In this document: positions 15,553-24,466 of the stretch, piece by piece
Layout of the letters: each line of letters opens with the position of its first letter
Numbering within the stretch: the first letter of the stretch is position 1
From: Planosporangium thailandense
GTDB lineage: Bacteria; Actinomycetota; Actinomycetes; Mycobacteriales; Micromonosporaceae
Reading direction: 5' to 3'
DNA length: 64,000 nucleotides
NCBI RefSeq assembly: GCF_011947195.1
Contig: NZ_JAATVY010000005.1
Coordinates: 62,001-126,000, forward strand
The notes under the pieces: generated by a model
What the model was told of the DNA's origin: nothing
The model's database searches: none
The model's input: only the letters and a program-made list of their open reading frames with translations
Position numbers and translations under genes: made by a program

Positions 15553-16062
15553 TCAACCGGTCACGATGTTGCGGGAATGTTGCCGGTACATGGTCAGGTG
15601 CCGGCGCAGCTCCTGATACGCGGCGTGGAAGGCGTGCCGGCGAAACGCGAAGTCGATGCCCTGCGCCCAAAGCGTGGTCTCGATCGGGCCACCGTCGTGC
15701 GGGTCGATCTGGACGCTCATGCCGCCGGCGACCCGCAGACCGCCGATCGAGTACCGGGTGTCGCGAACGGTGATCCGGTCCACCTCCGACCAGGGCACCG
15801 TCCGGCGACCCAGCAGGCCCAGGACGCGTACGCCGTGGCCGCTGACGTACACGCCCATGCGCAGGATCCGGTAAGAGGCGACGACCCAGAGCGCGAACAG
15901 GGCGAGTACGAGTACCCAGATGCCGGAAGGGGTCCAGCCGACGGCCGGCTGGAGTATGCGCTCGGTCGTCCAGCCGAAGAACGCCAGACCGAAGAGCTCC
16001 CATGCCACCACGACCCAGCGACCCGGGCCGGGGGAGTAGGGGCGGTGCCACTGCGAAGTCAC
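15553..16062 (-). CDS. Membrane protein with bacterial PH-like domain
   Basis: 169 residues. Two hydrophobic helices (WVVVAWELFGLAFFGW and IWVLVLALFALWVVAS) are followed by a PH-like segment (VYVSGHGVRVLGLLGRRTVP then WSEVDRITVRDTRYSI). This is the layout of small actinobacterial PH-domain membrane proteins (the low-molecular-weight antigen CFP-6 type). The residues before GTG 16062 look non-coding, so I chose that start. Function unknown. Confidence 0.75.
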   Translation of the reverse strand: MTSQWHRPYSPGPGRWVVVAWELFGLAFFGWTTERILQPAVGWTPSGIWVLVLALFALWVVASYRILRMGVYVSGHGVRVLGLLGRRTVPWSEVDRITVRDTRYSIGGLRVAGGMSVQIDPHDGGPIETTLWAQGIDFAFRRHAFHAAYQELRRHLTMYRQHSRNIVTG

Positions 16063-16188
16063 CGGACGAGTCTGGCAAACCGCGCGTGCCCGTGTACCCG
16101 CTATTCGGCCAGTACCTCCCGAATCCGGGTTGATTCCGGTGACCGCCACGCCCACCGTTGGGGGGGGAACGGTGGGCGTGGCGGTCGC

Positions 16189-17079
16189 TTACCGGTGTCC
16201 TCCCCGGGAGGAGGACACCGTCGCCGACCGTGTAGCGGGGGTGGAGGAGGGGCTACGGTCGGCGGCGTTGGGGTCGGGCTGACTCGACGTCGGCACCGGA
16301 GAGGGCCGCGGCGAGTGCGACTTCGAGGCGGACGGGCTGGGCCTTGCGGACAGGCTGGCGGAGCGGGGCTGGGGCGACAGCGGCGCGGTCGGGCTGGCCG
16401 GGTTTGCCGGCGTGGCCGCGCTCGCCGGGCTCGGCAACTGCGACGCCGGCCGGACCGGTACGCCCAGCAGACGTGAGCAGTAGGGCCCCACCGCCGCGGG
16501 ATCGCCACCGGCCAGGGCGATCAGGGTGGCCAGGGCCTGGCTGTCGAGGCCGCTGCTGCCGATCCCCGCCGGCCCGGTCGGCCGGTCGGCGAGCAGGAGC
16601 AGGCAGAGGTTCTCCGGCGACGGATGTGTCGACGGCAGGGGTGTCGGCGTGCTTCGCGGCGATGCCGACTGACGACCGGCGCCCGATGTGGTCGCGCCCG
16701 GCGCGAGCCCCGCTCCGGAGGTCGCCCTGCCGCCGAACCGGGAGCCGAGGCTGGAGACGCCCGGAATGCGCGGCAGGGCGTCGACGGCGGCCAGGGCCAC
16801 CCCGCCGGCGGCGGTCAACGCGAACGCGGCGGTGACCTTCACTGTGAGGAGCCTCGTGACGAGCGTTCGGCGCCTGGACGGGTGCCCCGGGGCGAGAGCG
16901 GGCGCGCGGAAGGCTGCGAGGGCCGCCTCTTCCCCGTCCAGTTCGTGCGGACGTGCCGGAGCGGTCGCAGCGGTGAGCAGGTGAACGAGTACGTCCGGAG
17001 CGCCCGCGTGACCGAGGTCGCCTCGTAGTAGCGACTCGGCGGCGCTGGCGTCCAGTCCGGGAACTGCGCCTCTTCCCAT
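16189..17079 (-). CDS. Membrane protein paired with ECF sigma factor, Ser/Pro-rich exterior
   Basis: About 296 residues. A cytoplasmic N-terminus (LDASAAESLLRGDLG; DVLVHLLTAATAPARP) precedes one membrane helix (VTAAFALTAAGGVALAAVDA), then a long Ser/Pro/Thr-rich exterior with PENLCLLLLADRPTGPAG and YCSRLLGVP. The position after a sigma gene and the layout suggest a non-canonical anti-sigma factor. ATG 17079 has AAAGGACG at good spacing. An alternative ATG at 17136 overlaps the sigma stop (ATGA), which also argues for coupling. Confidence 0.7.
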   Translation of the reverse strand: MGRGAVPGLDASAAESLLRGDLGHAGAPDVLVHLLTAATAPARPHELDGEEAALAAFRAPALAPGHPSRRRTLVTRLLTVKVTAAFALTAAGGVALAAVDALPRIPGVSSLGSRFGGRATSGAGLAPGATTSGAGRQSASPRSTPTPLPSTHPSPENLCLLLLADRPTGPAGIGSSGLDSQALATLIALAGGDPAAVGPYCSRLLGVPVRPASQLPSPASAATPANPASPTAPLSPQPRSASLSARPSPSASKSHSPRPSPVPTSSQPDPNAADRSPSSTPATRSATVSSSRGGHR

Positions 17080-17132
17080 CCCACGTCCTTTCAGCGTTCC
17101 AGCTCCGTCCGGTGTTACTCCCTTCGGAGAAT

Positions 17133-17798
17133 TCATCGTTTCCGCAGCCTGACGGTGGTCTCCCGGCGCCGGCCGGCCGGCCGGTCGGGGTGACCGAGGC
17201 GTTCGGCGAGGCGGCGCAGCCCGCGGTGCGCGGCGGTCCGGATCGCGCCGGGCCGCTTGCCCAGGACCTCGCCGGCGGCTTCCGCGGAGAGCCCGACGAC
17301 CACCCGCAGCATCACCGCCTCGGCCTGGTCGCGCGGCAGGGTGGCGATCAGCGCGACCGCGGTGTCGGTCGACAGCGCGTCCAGCGCTCCGCCGGCCGTG
17401 TCGTCGGCGGCCGCCAACTGCGTGAGCTCCTCGACGGGTATGTCCACTCCCGGCCGCCGACGTACCCGCCGCAACAGGTCGAGGGCGCGATGGCGGGCGA
17501 TGGTCGCGGCCCAGCCCCGGAAGTCGTCGACATCACCGCGGAACCCTTGTATTCCCCGGGCGATCTCCAGCCAGACGTCGGCGGCGACGTCCTCGGCGTC
17601 GCACGGCACGAGCGTGCGCAGGTAGCGCAGCAGGCGTGGCTGCACCTCCCGGTACAGCAGCCGGAAGGCCTCCTCGTCACCGCGCTGCGCGGCTGCGATC
17701 AGGTCGTCGCTCTCGAGCCGGTCCCCGTGGGTCGCCCCGGCGGTGGACAGTCCACATACGACAAGATCGAGGGACTGGCCGTATTCGCCCCGAGTCAC
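17133..17798 (-). CDS. ECF RNA polymerase sigma factor
   Basis: About 221 residues from GTG 17798. Region 2: DDLIAAAQRGDEEAFRLLYR, then YLRTLVPCDAEDVAADVWLE and FRGWAATIARHRALDLLRR. Region 4: ALIATLPRDQAEAVMLRVVV and the HTH LSAEAAGEVLGKRPGAIRTA. The frame is open to 17984, but the extra N-terminus lacks sigma features and has an irregular composition. The next gene, overlapping at ATGA or close by, encodes its likely membrane partner. Confidence 0.88.
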   Translation of the reverse strand: MTRGEYGQSLDLVVCGLSTAGATHGDRLESDDLIAAAQRGDEEAFRLLYREVQPRLLRYLRTLVPCDAEDVAADVWLEIARGIQGFRGDVDDFRGWAATIARHRALDLLRRVRRRPGVDIPVEELTQLAAADDTAGGALDALSTDTAVALIATLPRDQAEAVMLRVVVGLSAEAAGEVLGKRPGAIRTAAHRGLRRLAERLGHPDRPAGRRRETTVRLRKR

Positions 17799-17976
17799 CC
17801 GGACATGATGGGGTAGCTCCGGTCGGGTGGGAAGCTGTCGAATTCCTCGGCGCGGTTCCTGCTGCGCGTAGTGGCAGAGTCGCGTCGCGTCACCAGGGGC
17901 GTGTCCCGTTTGCGGGATAACGGGCCGAATGCTCTTCGTTGCGTGTGGCGGTCCTGACTGTGGGTAAAAGCCCGTT

Positions 17977-18162
17977 ATGAGCACACCACGATCAGGCGAC
18001 GAGCGGGCCGAACTCCAGCCGCGAACAGGGGCTGAACAGCCCTGGGACCCCGAGGATCTCGCGGCGGCCGAGGGGAAGGACCCGACGCCGGAACATGTGA
18101 ATTTCGCACGTCGAGAGCTGGAGCGCCTCGGACCTGCTGCGATCGAGAAAACTGTCCCATAA
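17977..18162 (+). CDS. Small conserved hypothetical protein (61 aa)
   Basis: 61 residues, hydrophilic and acidic. It opens MSTPRSGDERAEL and ends with a helical segment PEHVNFARRELERLGPAAIE. I recall similar short proteins in Micromonosporaceae but know no function. ATG 17977 is the only sensible start. It is divergent from the sigma gene and sits before the kinase gene, possibly sharing its promoter region. Confidence 0.55.
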   Translation: MSTPRSGDERAELQPRTGAEQPWDPEDLAAAEGKDPTPEHVNFARRELERLGPAAIEKTVP

Positions 18163-18366
18163 CATCAGCCGCACTACGGCCGTCCGGTGCTCCTGCCGGC
18201 GGCCGACATCGACCGGGGCCGGGGGGCTCCGGCCAGCCGGTGGCAGCGAGTCACTGTCACGAGCGTCGACGGCGTATGCGGGGGAGCCGCCGTTGTAGTC
18301 GCGCAAACTGAAGTTCTCGACCGGATCGGCTCCGGTCATCCTCGCTGGGGGGCAGGGGTCAGTCAG

Positions 18367-20160
18367 GTGGAGGCGGTCCAGGTACTCGGGGGTCGGTATC
18401 GACTGGTGGAGCGCCTCGGCACGGGTGGCATGTCCGTCGTGTGGCGGGCCTACGACGAAGTGCTCGGCAGGCCCGTCGCCATCAAGGTCCTCGCCGCCAA
18501 GCTGGCGGCCGACCGGGACTCGCGGGAGATGATCCGGACCGAGGCCAAGGCCGCCGCCCGCCTCTCCCACCCGCACGTGACGGGTGTCTACGACTACGGC
18601 GAGTCCACCACTGAAGACGGCACCACCGTTCCGTACGTGGTCATGGAGCTGATCTCCGGACGTACCCTCGCCGAGCGCCTGGGCGGCGGACCGCTGCCCT
18701 GGCGGGCGGCGCTGCGGGTGGGTGCGGAGGTCGCGGCGGCGCTCGCTGCCGCGCACGCGCAGGGGCTCGTCCATCGCGACGTCAAGCCCGCCAACGTCAT
18801 GCTCACGGCGACCGGTGCGAAGGTCGTCGATTTCGGGATCGCCGCCGTCGTCGGCGAGGCGGGCCAGTCCGAGCCGGACGGGACGGTGCTCGGCACCCCC
18901 GCCTACCTCGCGCCCGAGCGGCTCGGAGGCGGCCCGGTCCAGCCCGCCTCCGACGTCTACGGCCTGGGCGTGCTGCTGTACCGCGCGCTGACCGGCGCAC
19001 CGCCGTGGGATGCCGAGACCACGACGCAGATGATCAACGCGCACATGTACGCGGCGCCCGAGCCGTTGCCGCCGATCACCGGGCTGCCCGCGGGGATCGC
19101 CGAGCTGTGCCGGCGGTGCCTGGCGAAGGATCCGGCCGACCGGCCGTCGAGCCTCGACGTCGCGCGTACGCTCGCCGCGGCCGCCGGTGTCAAGGTGCCG
19201 CTGCCCGCGGGCGCGGACGATCCCGACGATCTCGTACTCGATCCGGAAGCGCCCGACCCGGTCCTCGACGCCCTGGCCCGCCGCGGCCGGCGTCGGCTAC
19301 GGCGTCGGCGCGCGCTCCAGGTGGTCGGGGCCACGGCGGGCGTGGCGACCGCCGGCCTCGTCCTGGCCACCTGCGCGGAGTTGCCGCGCGGGCAGAGCAG
19401 CCCCCTCGCGATCGCCGACCGGGCCGGCACCAGCCCTGCGCCCTGCGCCGTCCGCTATGTGACCCGGTCCGACTCCGGCGGCCGGTTCACGGTCGATCTC
19501 ACCGTCACCAACGCCGCGCCCAAGCCGCTCGACGGGTGGGCCCTGGAGTTCACGTTCACCGGCGGCCAGACGCTCGTCGAGGGATCGGCGGGCCAGTGGA
19601 GCGAGTCGCCGGCGGGCGCGGTCACCGTACGCTCGCCGGCGACCGGCGCGTCGCTTGCCGCCGGTGCGTCCAGGTCCCTGCGCTTCTCCGCCGCGTACCA
19701 CGACTCGAATCCGATGCCGACCGCGTTCGCTCTCAACGGGGCGGCGTGCGCGTACGTGCTGGTCGGCGCGTCGGGCGAGACCCGGACCGGAGGGCCCGGA
19801 ACGGGCAGCGGGTCCGATGTGGAGGCTGACGGCGGTGGCGCGGCCCCGGGCGGGCGCTCCGGCCGGCTACCCGCCGATGGAGCGGTCCCGGCCGGTGGCG
19901 CAGCCGTGGTCGACGGCACCGTGGGCGGTGTCCAGGGCCCCGCTGTCCGCGGCACGCCGGCGCCCGGCCCGGCCAGCGGTCGCCCGGGCGTCGAACCCTC
20001 CTGTTCCGCTGTCGCCGGATGGCCCACCGCCTCCCACTCCGCTGGCGCGACCCCCGATCCGACCCCGACGCACAGCCCCGAGCCGACCGCCGCCGGGCCG
20101 ACCGGGTCGCCCGCTCCGACCAGCCAGTCACCCTCAGCCGGGAGTACCCCCTCCCACTAG
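18367..20160 (+). CDS. Ser/Thr protein kinase with extracytoplasmic CBM2 domain
   Basis: 597 residues. Kinase domain at about 8-270: GTGGMS loop, VAIKVL lysine, HRDVKPANV catalytic loop, DFGIA, and the APE region as YLAPERL. A basic juxtamembrane stretch (RRGRRRLRRRR) and one helix (about 317-335) lead to an outside domain, residues 360-458. It begins and ends with Cys (CAVRYVTRS ... ALNGAAC), with TNAAPKPLDGWALEFTF and SLAAGASRSLRFSA, matching carbohydrate-binding module family 2. The tail is Ser/Pro-rich. GTG 18367 has an upstream AGGGG. A kinase sensing a polysaccharide or wall glycan is the simplest inference. The FHA protein gene follows 92 bases later and may encode its phospho-partner. 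Confidence 0.9.
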   Translation: MEAVQVLGGRYRLVERLGTGGMSVVWRAYDEVLGRPVAIKVLAAKLAADRDSREMIRTEAKAAARLSHPHVTGVYDYGESTTEDGTTVPYVVMELISGRTLAERLGGGPLPWRAALRVGAEVAAALAAAHAQGLVHRDVKPANVMLTATGAKVVDFGIAAVVGEAGQSEPDGTVLGTPAYLAPERLGGGPVQPASDVYGLGVLLYRALTGAPPWDAETTTQMINAHMYAAPEPLPPITGLPAGIAELCRRCLAKDPADRPSSLDVARTLAAAAGVKVPLPAGADDPDDLVLDPEAPDPVLDALARRGRRRLRRRRALQVVGATAGVATAGLVLATCAELPRGQSSPLAIADRAGTSPAPCAVRYVTRSDSGGRFTVDLTVTNAAPKPLDGWALEFTFTGGQTLVEGSAGQWSESPAGAVTVRSPATGASLAAGASRSLRFSAAYHDSNPMPTAFALNGAACAYVLVGASGETRTGGPGTGSGSDVEADGGGAAPGGRSGRLPADGAVPAGGAAVVDGTVGGVQGPAVRGTPAPGPASGRPGVEPSCSAVAGWPTASHSAGATPDPTPTHSPEPTAAGPTGSPAPTSQSPSAGSTPSH

Positions 20161-20252
20161 GCCGAGGCGGCGGTGTCTCTCGCGTTCACGTCCGCCGGCG
20201 GTGGCTTGTCAACTAGGGTGTGGGTGCGACATCCACGTAAGCGGGAGTGACC

Positions 20253-21734
20253 GTGCGCTTCGAAGTCAGCAATGTGATGGACACCATCGAGCGGCGCCTC
20301 ACCACCGACATCGTGATGGCTCAGGCCGTGGTCGACATCGGCGAGATCGCCCGGTACGTGGATCTCGACGAGGGCCGGCCGGTCAATCTGATCCGCCTCG
20401 GCATGGTCGTCGACGCTTTCGGCCGCTACCTGCGCGACGGCGGAGCGATGATCTACCCCGTCGCTCCCCGCCAGTTGCTGTCCGAAGCGGCGCTCACCGC
20501 GAAGGAACGGATGGTTCTGGGCCGGTGGGTCGGGGACGGGCTGATCGAGGCGACGCAGGACGCCGCCGCGCGGATTGTCGAGATCGCCGAGCTGACCGGG
20601 CTGCCCCTCATCGGTCTGCGTGGCCACGCCGAGCTGGCGAAGCGGTACGAGTGGCTGCGCGACGCTCCGTTGCGGGTGCTGACGGTGAGCCCGCGTGGCG
20701 GAGGCGCACTGCTGACCGACGGCAAGGGCGGCACCGGCGGGGTGAAGCTGCCCCGGCCGGGCGGCGTGGTCGCCGCTCCGTCCGTCGGTCCCCAGCCGGC
20801 GCCGGCCGGAGGTGCCGGCAAGGGGGACAGCGCCGGTGCGGTGGACAGCGCCGGCAAGGAGAACAGCGCCGGCAAGGGGGACACCGCGGGCAAGGGGGAC
20901 ACCGCGGGCAAGGGGGACAGCGCGGGCAAGGAGAACAGCGCGGGCAAGGGGGACAGCGCCGGCAAGGCCGGGAGCTCGGGCGCCGGCCGCGTGGTCAGTT
21001 CAGCTCCGGTGCCCGCGCGTCGGGACGGTGCGGGCGGGGCGCGGGTCTGGCCCGACCCGGTGGACTCGCTGCCGGAGCCGCTGCCGGAGCCGCCCGACTA
21101 CCTGCCCGCGCCGAGCCCGACCGGCGCCGCCCTGATCGGTCGCGCCTGGCGCTGCGACGCGTTCGACTGCCCGAGCTTCGGCGAGAGCCGCCGCCTCGGC
21201 CAGCCCGTACCGATGCTGCGCGGCAGCAAACCGGTCTGCCCCCGCCACGACGAACTGTTGCGCGACATCGGGCCGCGGCCGGTGGCGGTACCCATGACCC
21301 TGATCGTCGCCGGCATGCGGCGCCGGCACTTCGTGGTGACGGCCGACCACCCGGTGTTCGTCGGGCGGGGCCCCGAGGAGGCGGACGGGATCGAGGTCGG
21401 GGAGTGGCTGCACGACGCCGCTGGGCGCTGGATCAGCCGGACCCATGTGAAGTTGCAGATCAGCGACGACCGGATCGTCGCCACGGACGTCAGCAAGAAC
21501 GGCACGCTGGTGTGGGTGCGCTCCGGGCCGAGCGACCGGCCGGACGCCTACCGCTTGACCCGCGGCCGGTCGTACCCGCTGGGCGAGTGGGACACCGTCG
21601 AGCTGTACACCGGCGTCGAGCTGTGCCGCGCGGACCGCCGGCCCTGGGGCGTCGACGGTTCGCGCGACGAACCGCCCTCGGTCCTCACCGACGCGCCCAC
21701 CTTCGCGATGAGGCAGTTGCCGACCAAAAGGTAG
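20253..21734 (+). CDS. FHA-domain protein with repetitive linker
   Basis: 493 residues. GTG 20253 follows GGGAG by 5 bases. Residues 1-150 form a helical domain I do not recognise (SNVMDTIERRLTTDIVMAQA). A Gly/Lys/Ser repeat linker (GKGDSAGKENSA units, bases about 20815-20970) follows. Next is a Cys/His cluster (RCDAFDCPSFG ... VCPRH) resembling a zinc knuckle. A C-terminal FHA domain spans about 363-440, with VFVGRG, WISRTHVKLQIS and DVSKNGT (Arg, Ser, His and Asn of the phosphothreonine pocket). Directly after a Ser/Thr kinase gene it is a good candidate substrate or reader. Confidence 0.8.
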   Translation: MRFEVSNVMDTIERRLTTDIVMAQAVVDIGEIARYVDLDEGRPVNLIRLGMVVDAFGRYLRDGGAMIYPVAPRQLLSEAALTAKERMVLGRWVGDGLIEATQDAAARIVEIAELTGLPLIGLRGHAELAKRYEWLRDAPLRVLTVSPRGGGALLTDGKGGTGGVKLPRPGGVVAAPSVGPQPAPAGGAGKGDSAGAVDSAGKENSAGKGDTAGKGDTAGKGDSAGKENSAGKGDSAGKAGSSGAGRVVSSAPVPARRDGAGGARVWPDPVDSLPEPLPEPPDYLPAPSPTGAALIGRAWRCDAFDCPSFGESRRLGQPVPMLRGSKPVCPRHDELLRDIGPRPVAVPMTLIVAGMRRRHFVVTADHPVFVGRGPEEADGIEVGEWLHDAAGRWISRTHVKLQISDDRIVATDVSKNGTLVWVRSGPSDRPDAYRLTRGRSYPLGEWDTVELYTGVELCRADRRPWGVDGSRDEPPSVLTDAPTFAMRQLPTKR

Positions 21735-21771
21735 GGCATGTTCACGGCGCGCGCGTGATGGAAATACGAAA

Positions 21772-22287
21772 GTGGTGGAAACGAATGCGTGGGAGCGGGC
21801 CGAGGGTGGCCTCGAGCGGGAACCGCCCGTCCTGCCCCGGATCCGTCCCGTACCGCGCTGGATAGCTCCGCTGTTCGCCTGCCTGGCCGTGGCGACCGTG
21901 CCCTGGACGATCTATCTCGCCGCGACCCTTCCCCATGTGATCCGCACACGTCACTACCGCATCGCGTGGGTCGGGTTCGACATCGGTCTGGTCCTTCTTC
22001 TCCTCCTCACCTCGGTTCTGGCCTACCGCGGTCAGCGGCACACGGCGATGACGGCTACCGCCACCGCGACCGCGCTGGTGATCGATGCGTGGTTCGACGT
22101 GCTCACCTCGCCGCCCGGGCGGGAACTGATGGTCGCGATCGTGACGGCGCTGGTCGGGGAGTTGCCGCTGGCCGCGCTCTGCCTGTGGATAGCGCTGCAG
22201 GTCGACCGCGTGATCGCCCGCCGCCTGCAGCAGTTGGCGCGCCGCGCCGAGCGGGGCGGCCGCTGGCCGCGGTACCGGCGGGGCTGA
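21772..22287 (+). CDS. Small integral membrane protein, unknown function
   Basis: 171 residues. Four hydrophobic helices: WIAPLFACLAVATVPWTIYL, WVGFDIGLVLLLLLTSVLAY, a TATATATALVIDAWFDVLT segment, and LVGELPLAALCLWIALQV. The tail is strongly basic (RRLQQLARRAERGGRWPRY). Start is GTG 21772 or 21775, with only a weak upstream GGAAA. No family recognised. It lies between the FHA gene and recQ-like helicase gene on the same strand. Confidence 0.7.
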   Translation: MVETNAWERAEGGLEREPPVLPRIRPVPRWIAPLFACLAVATVPWTIYLAATLPHVIRTRHYRIAWVGFDIGLVLLLLLTSVLAYRGQRHTAMTATATATALVIDAWFDVLTSPPGRELMVAIVTALVGELPLAALCLWIALQVDRVIARRLQQLARRAERGGRWPRYRRG

Positions 22288-22329
22288 TCGCCGCGCCGGA
22301 TTGTCACCGGCTGCTGGTAGAAAGGCTGG

Positions 22330-24447
22330 GTGGACGAGCGGGAGGCGACCAGAGCGCGGGCGGAGGAGGTGCTGCGGGCGCTGGCCGGGCCGCGGGCGAC
22401 GCTGCGACCCGATCAGTGGCGCGCGATCGAGGCGCTGGTGATCGACCGGCGCCGGGTCCTGTGCGTGCAGCGCACCGGGTGGGGGAAGTCAGCGGTCTAC
22501 TTCGTGGCGACGGCGCTCCTGCGCCGGGCCGGTGCGGGGCCGACCGTCATCGTCTCGCCGCTGCTGGCGCTGATGCGAAACCAGGTCGACGCGGCCGCCC
22601 GGGCGGGGATCGCGGCCCGCACCATCAACTCGGCCAACCTCGAGGAGTGGGATCAGATCACCGCCGAGGTGCACGCCGGTGAGGTGGACGTGCTGCTGAT
22701 CAGCCCCGAGCGGCTCAACAACCCCGATTTCCGCGACGGCGTGCTGCCCAAGCTCGCCGGCACGACCGGTCTGCTCGTCGTCGACGAGGCGCACTGCGTC
22801 TCCGACTGGGGCCACGACTTCCGCCCCGACTACCGGCGGCTGCGGACGCTCCTGGACGAGCTCGCTCCCGGTACGCCGGTGCTCGCCACGACGGCCACCG
22901 CCAACGCCCGCGTCACCACGGACGTCGCCGAGCAGCTGGGCGACGCCCTGGTCCTGCGTGGCACGCTCGACCGCGAGTCGCTCCGGCTGGGCGTGCTCGG
23001 CCTTCCGGACGCCGCCCACCGGCTGGCCTGGCTGGCCGAGCACCTGGCCGAGCTGCCCGGGTCCGGCATCGTGTACACGCTCACCGTCGCCGCGGCGCAG
23101 GAGACCACCGCGTTCCTGCGGGCGCGCGGCTACCCGGTCGCGTCCTACACCGGGCAGGCCGAGGACGCCGACCGGCGGGCCGCCGAGGCCGACCTGCTCG
23201 ATAACCGGATCAAGGCGCTCGTCGCCACGTCCGCGCTCGGTATGGGTTTCGACAAGCCCGATCTCGGGTTCGTGGTGCACCTCGGCGCGCCCTCGTCGCC
23301 GATCGCCTACTACCAGCAGGTGGGCCGGGCCGGCCGCGCCGTCCGCAGTGCCGACGTGCTGCTGCTGCCCGGCCGTGAAGACGAAGCCATCTGGCGGTAC
23401 TTCGCCGCGCTCGGGTTCCCACCCGAGGACCAGGTGCGTGCCACGCTCGACGCGCTCGCCGAGGTCGATCGCCCACTGTCGACCCAGGCGCTGGAGGCCC
23501 GGGTCGACCTGCGGCGCAACCGGCTGGAGCTGATGCTCAAGGTGCTCGACGTCGACGGGGCGGTGCGCCGGGTGCGCGGCGGCTGGGTCGCCACCGGGGC
23601 GCCGTGGCGACACGACACCGCCCGCTACGAGCGGGTCGCCGCCGCGCGCCTCGAAGAGCAGGCCGCCATGCGGGAGTACGCGACGACCGGCGCCTGCCGG
23701 ATGGAGTACCTGCGCCGGTGTCTCGACGATCCCGAAGCCTCGCCCTGCGGCCGCTGCGACAACTGCGCCGGCCCGTGGTACCCGACCGCCGTGTCGTCCG
23801 AGGCGCTGGCCGCCGCGCAGGCGCATCTTGGCAGGGTCGGTGTCACGGTGGCGCCCCGGCAGCTGTGGCCGACCGGGCTGCCGGCCGTCGGCGTTGCGCT
23901 GTCCGGGCGCATCCCGGCCGACGAGCAGGCCGGGCCGGGCCGCGCGCTGGCGCGCCTGTCCGACCTGGGCTGGGGTGATCGGCTGCGTCGGCTACTGGCC
24001 GACGGCGCCCCGGATTCGGCGGTGCCCGACGACGTCTACGCGGGGGTGGTGCGGGCGCTGGCCGACTGGGCCCGCGGGGAGGACCCGTGGCCGGCCCGCC
24101 CCGCCGGGGTCGTGACCATCGCGTCCCGGCGCCGTCCGCAGCTCGTCCAGGATCTGGGCGCCCGGATCGCCGCGACCGGCCGGCTCCCGCTGCTCGGCGG
24201 GGTGTCGTGGGCGGGGGACCCGTACGCCACCGGAGCGCCGGGCAACAGCGCCCAGCGGGTACGCCTCCTGCACGACGCCTTCCGCCTCTCCGACGAGCTG
24301 GCCGCCCAGGTGGCCCGCCTCGACGGCCCGGTGCTGCTGGTCGACGATCTGATCGACACCGGGTGGACGATGGCGCTGGTCGCGCGGCTGCTGCGGCGCG
24401 CCGGGGCGCCGGCCGTGCTCCCGTTCGCGCTGGGGCTCGCCGGCTGA
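22330..24447 (+). CDS. RecQ-family DNA helicase fused to a phosphoribosyltransferase-like tail
   Basis: 705 residues. RecQ core: Walker A in QRTGWGKSAVYF (about 46-57), DEAH at 152-155 (VVDEAHCVSDWGHDFRPDYR), GMGFDKPDLGFVVH and QQVGRAGRA. A zinc-binding cluster CRMEYLRRCLDD then CGRCDNC follows. There is no HRDC domain. Instead the last 250 residues end in VLLVDDLIDTGWTMALVARL, matching the PRPP-binding signature of type I phosphoribosyltransferases. It unwinds DNA 3'-5' in repair; the tail may bind nucleotides. GTG 22330 follows GAAAGG. Confidence 0.92.
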   Translation: MDEREATRARAEEVLRALAGPRATLRPDQWRAIEALVIDRRRVLCVQRTGWGKSAVYFVATALLRRAGAGPTVIVSPLLALMRNQVDAAARAGIAARTINSANLEEWDQITAEVHAGEVDVLLISPERLNNPDFRDGVLPKLAGTTGLLVVDEAHCVSDWGHDFRPDYRRLRTLLDELAPGTPVLATTATANARVTTDVAEQLGDALVLRGTLDRESLRLGVLGLPDAAHRLAWLAEHLAELPGSGIVYTLTVAAAQETTAFLRARGYPVASYTGQAEDADRRAAEADLLDNRIKALVATSALGMGFDKPDLGFVVHLGAPSSPIAYYQQVGRAGRAVRSADVLLLPGREDEAIWRYFAALGFPPEDQVRATLDALAEVDRPLSTQALEARVDLRRNRLELMLKVLDVDGAVRRVRGGWVATGAPWRHDTARYERVAAARLEEQAAMREYATTGACRMEYLRRCLDDPEASPCGRCDNCAGPWYPTAVSSEALAAAQAHLGRVGVTVAPRQLWPTGLPAVGVALSGRIPADEQAGPGRALARLSDLGWGDRLRRLLADGAPDSAVPDDVYAGVVRALADWARGEDPWPARPAGVVTIASRRRPQLVQDLGARIAATGRLPLLGGVSWAGDPYATGAPGNSAQRVRLLHDAFRLSDELAAQVARLDGPVLLVDDLIDTGWTMALVARLLRRAGAPAVLPFALGLAG

Positions 24448-24466
24448 CCGTCCGGGTGTGAGGTCG

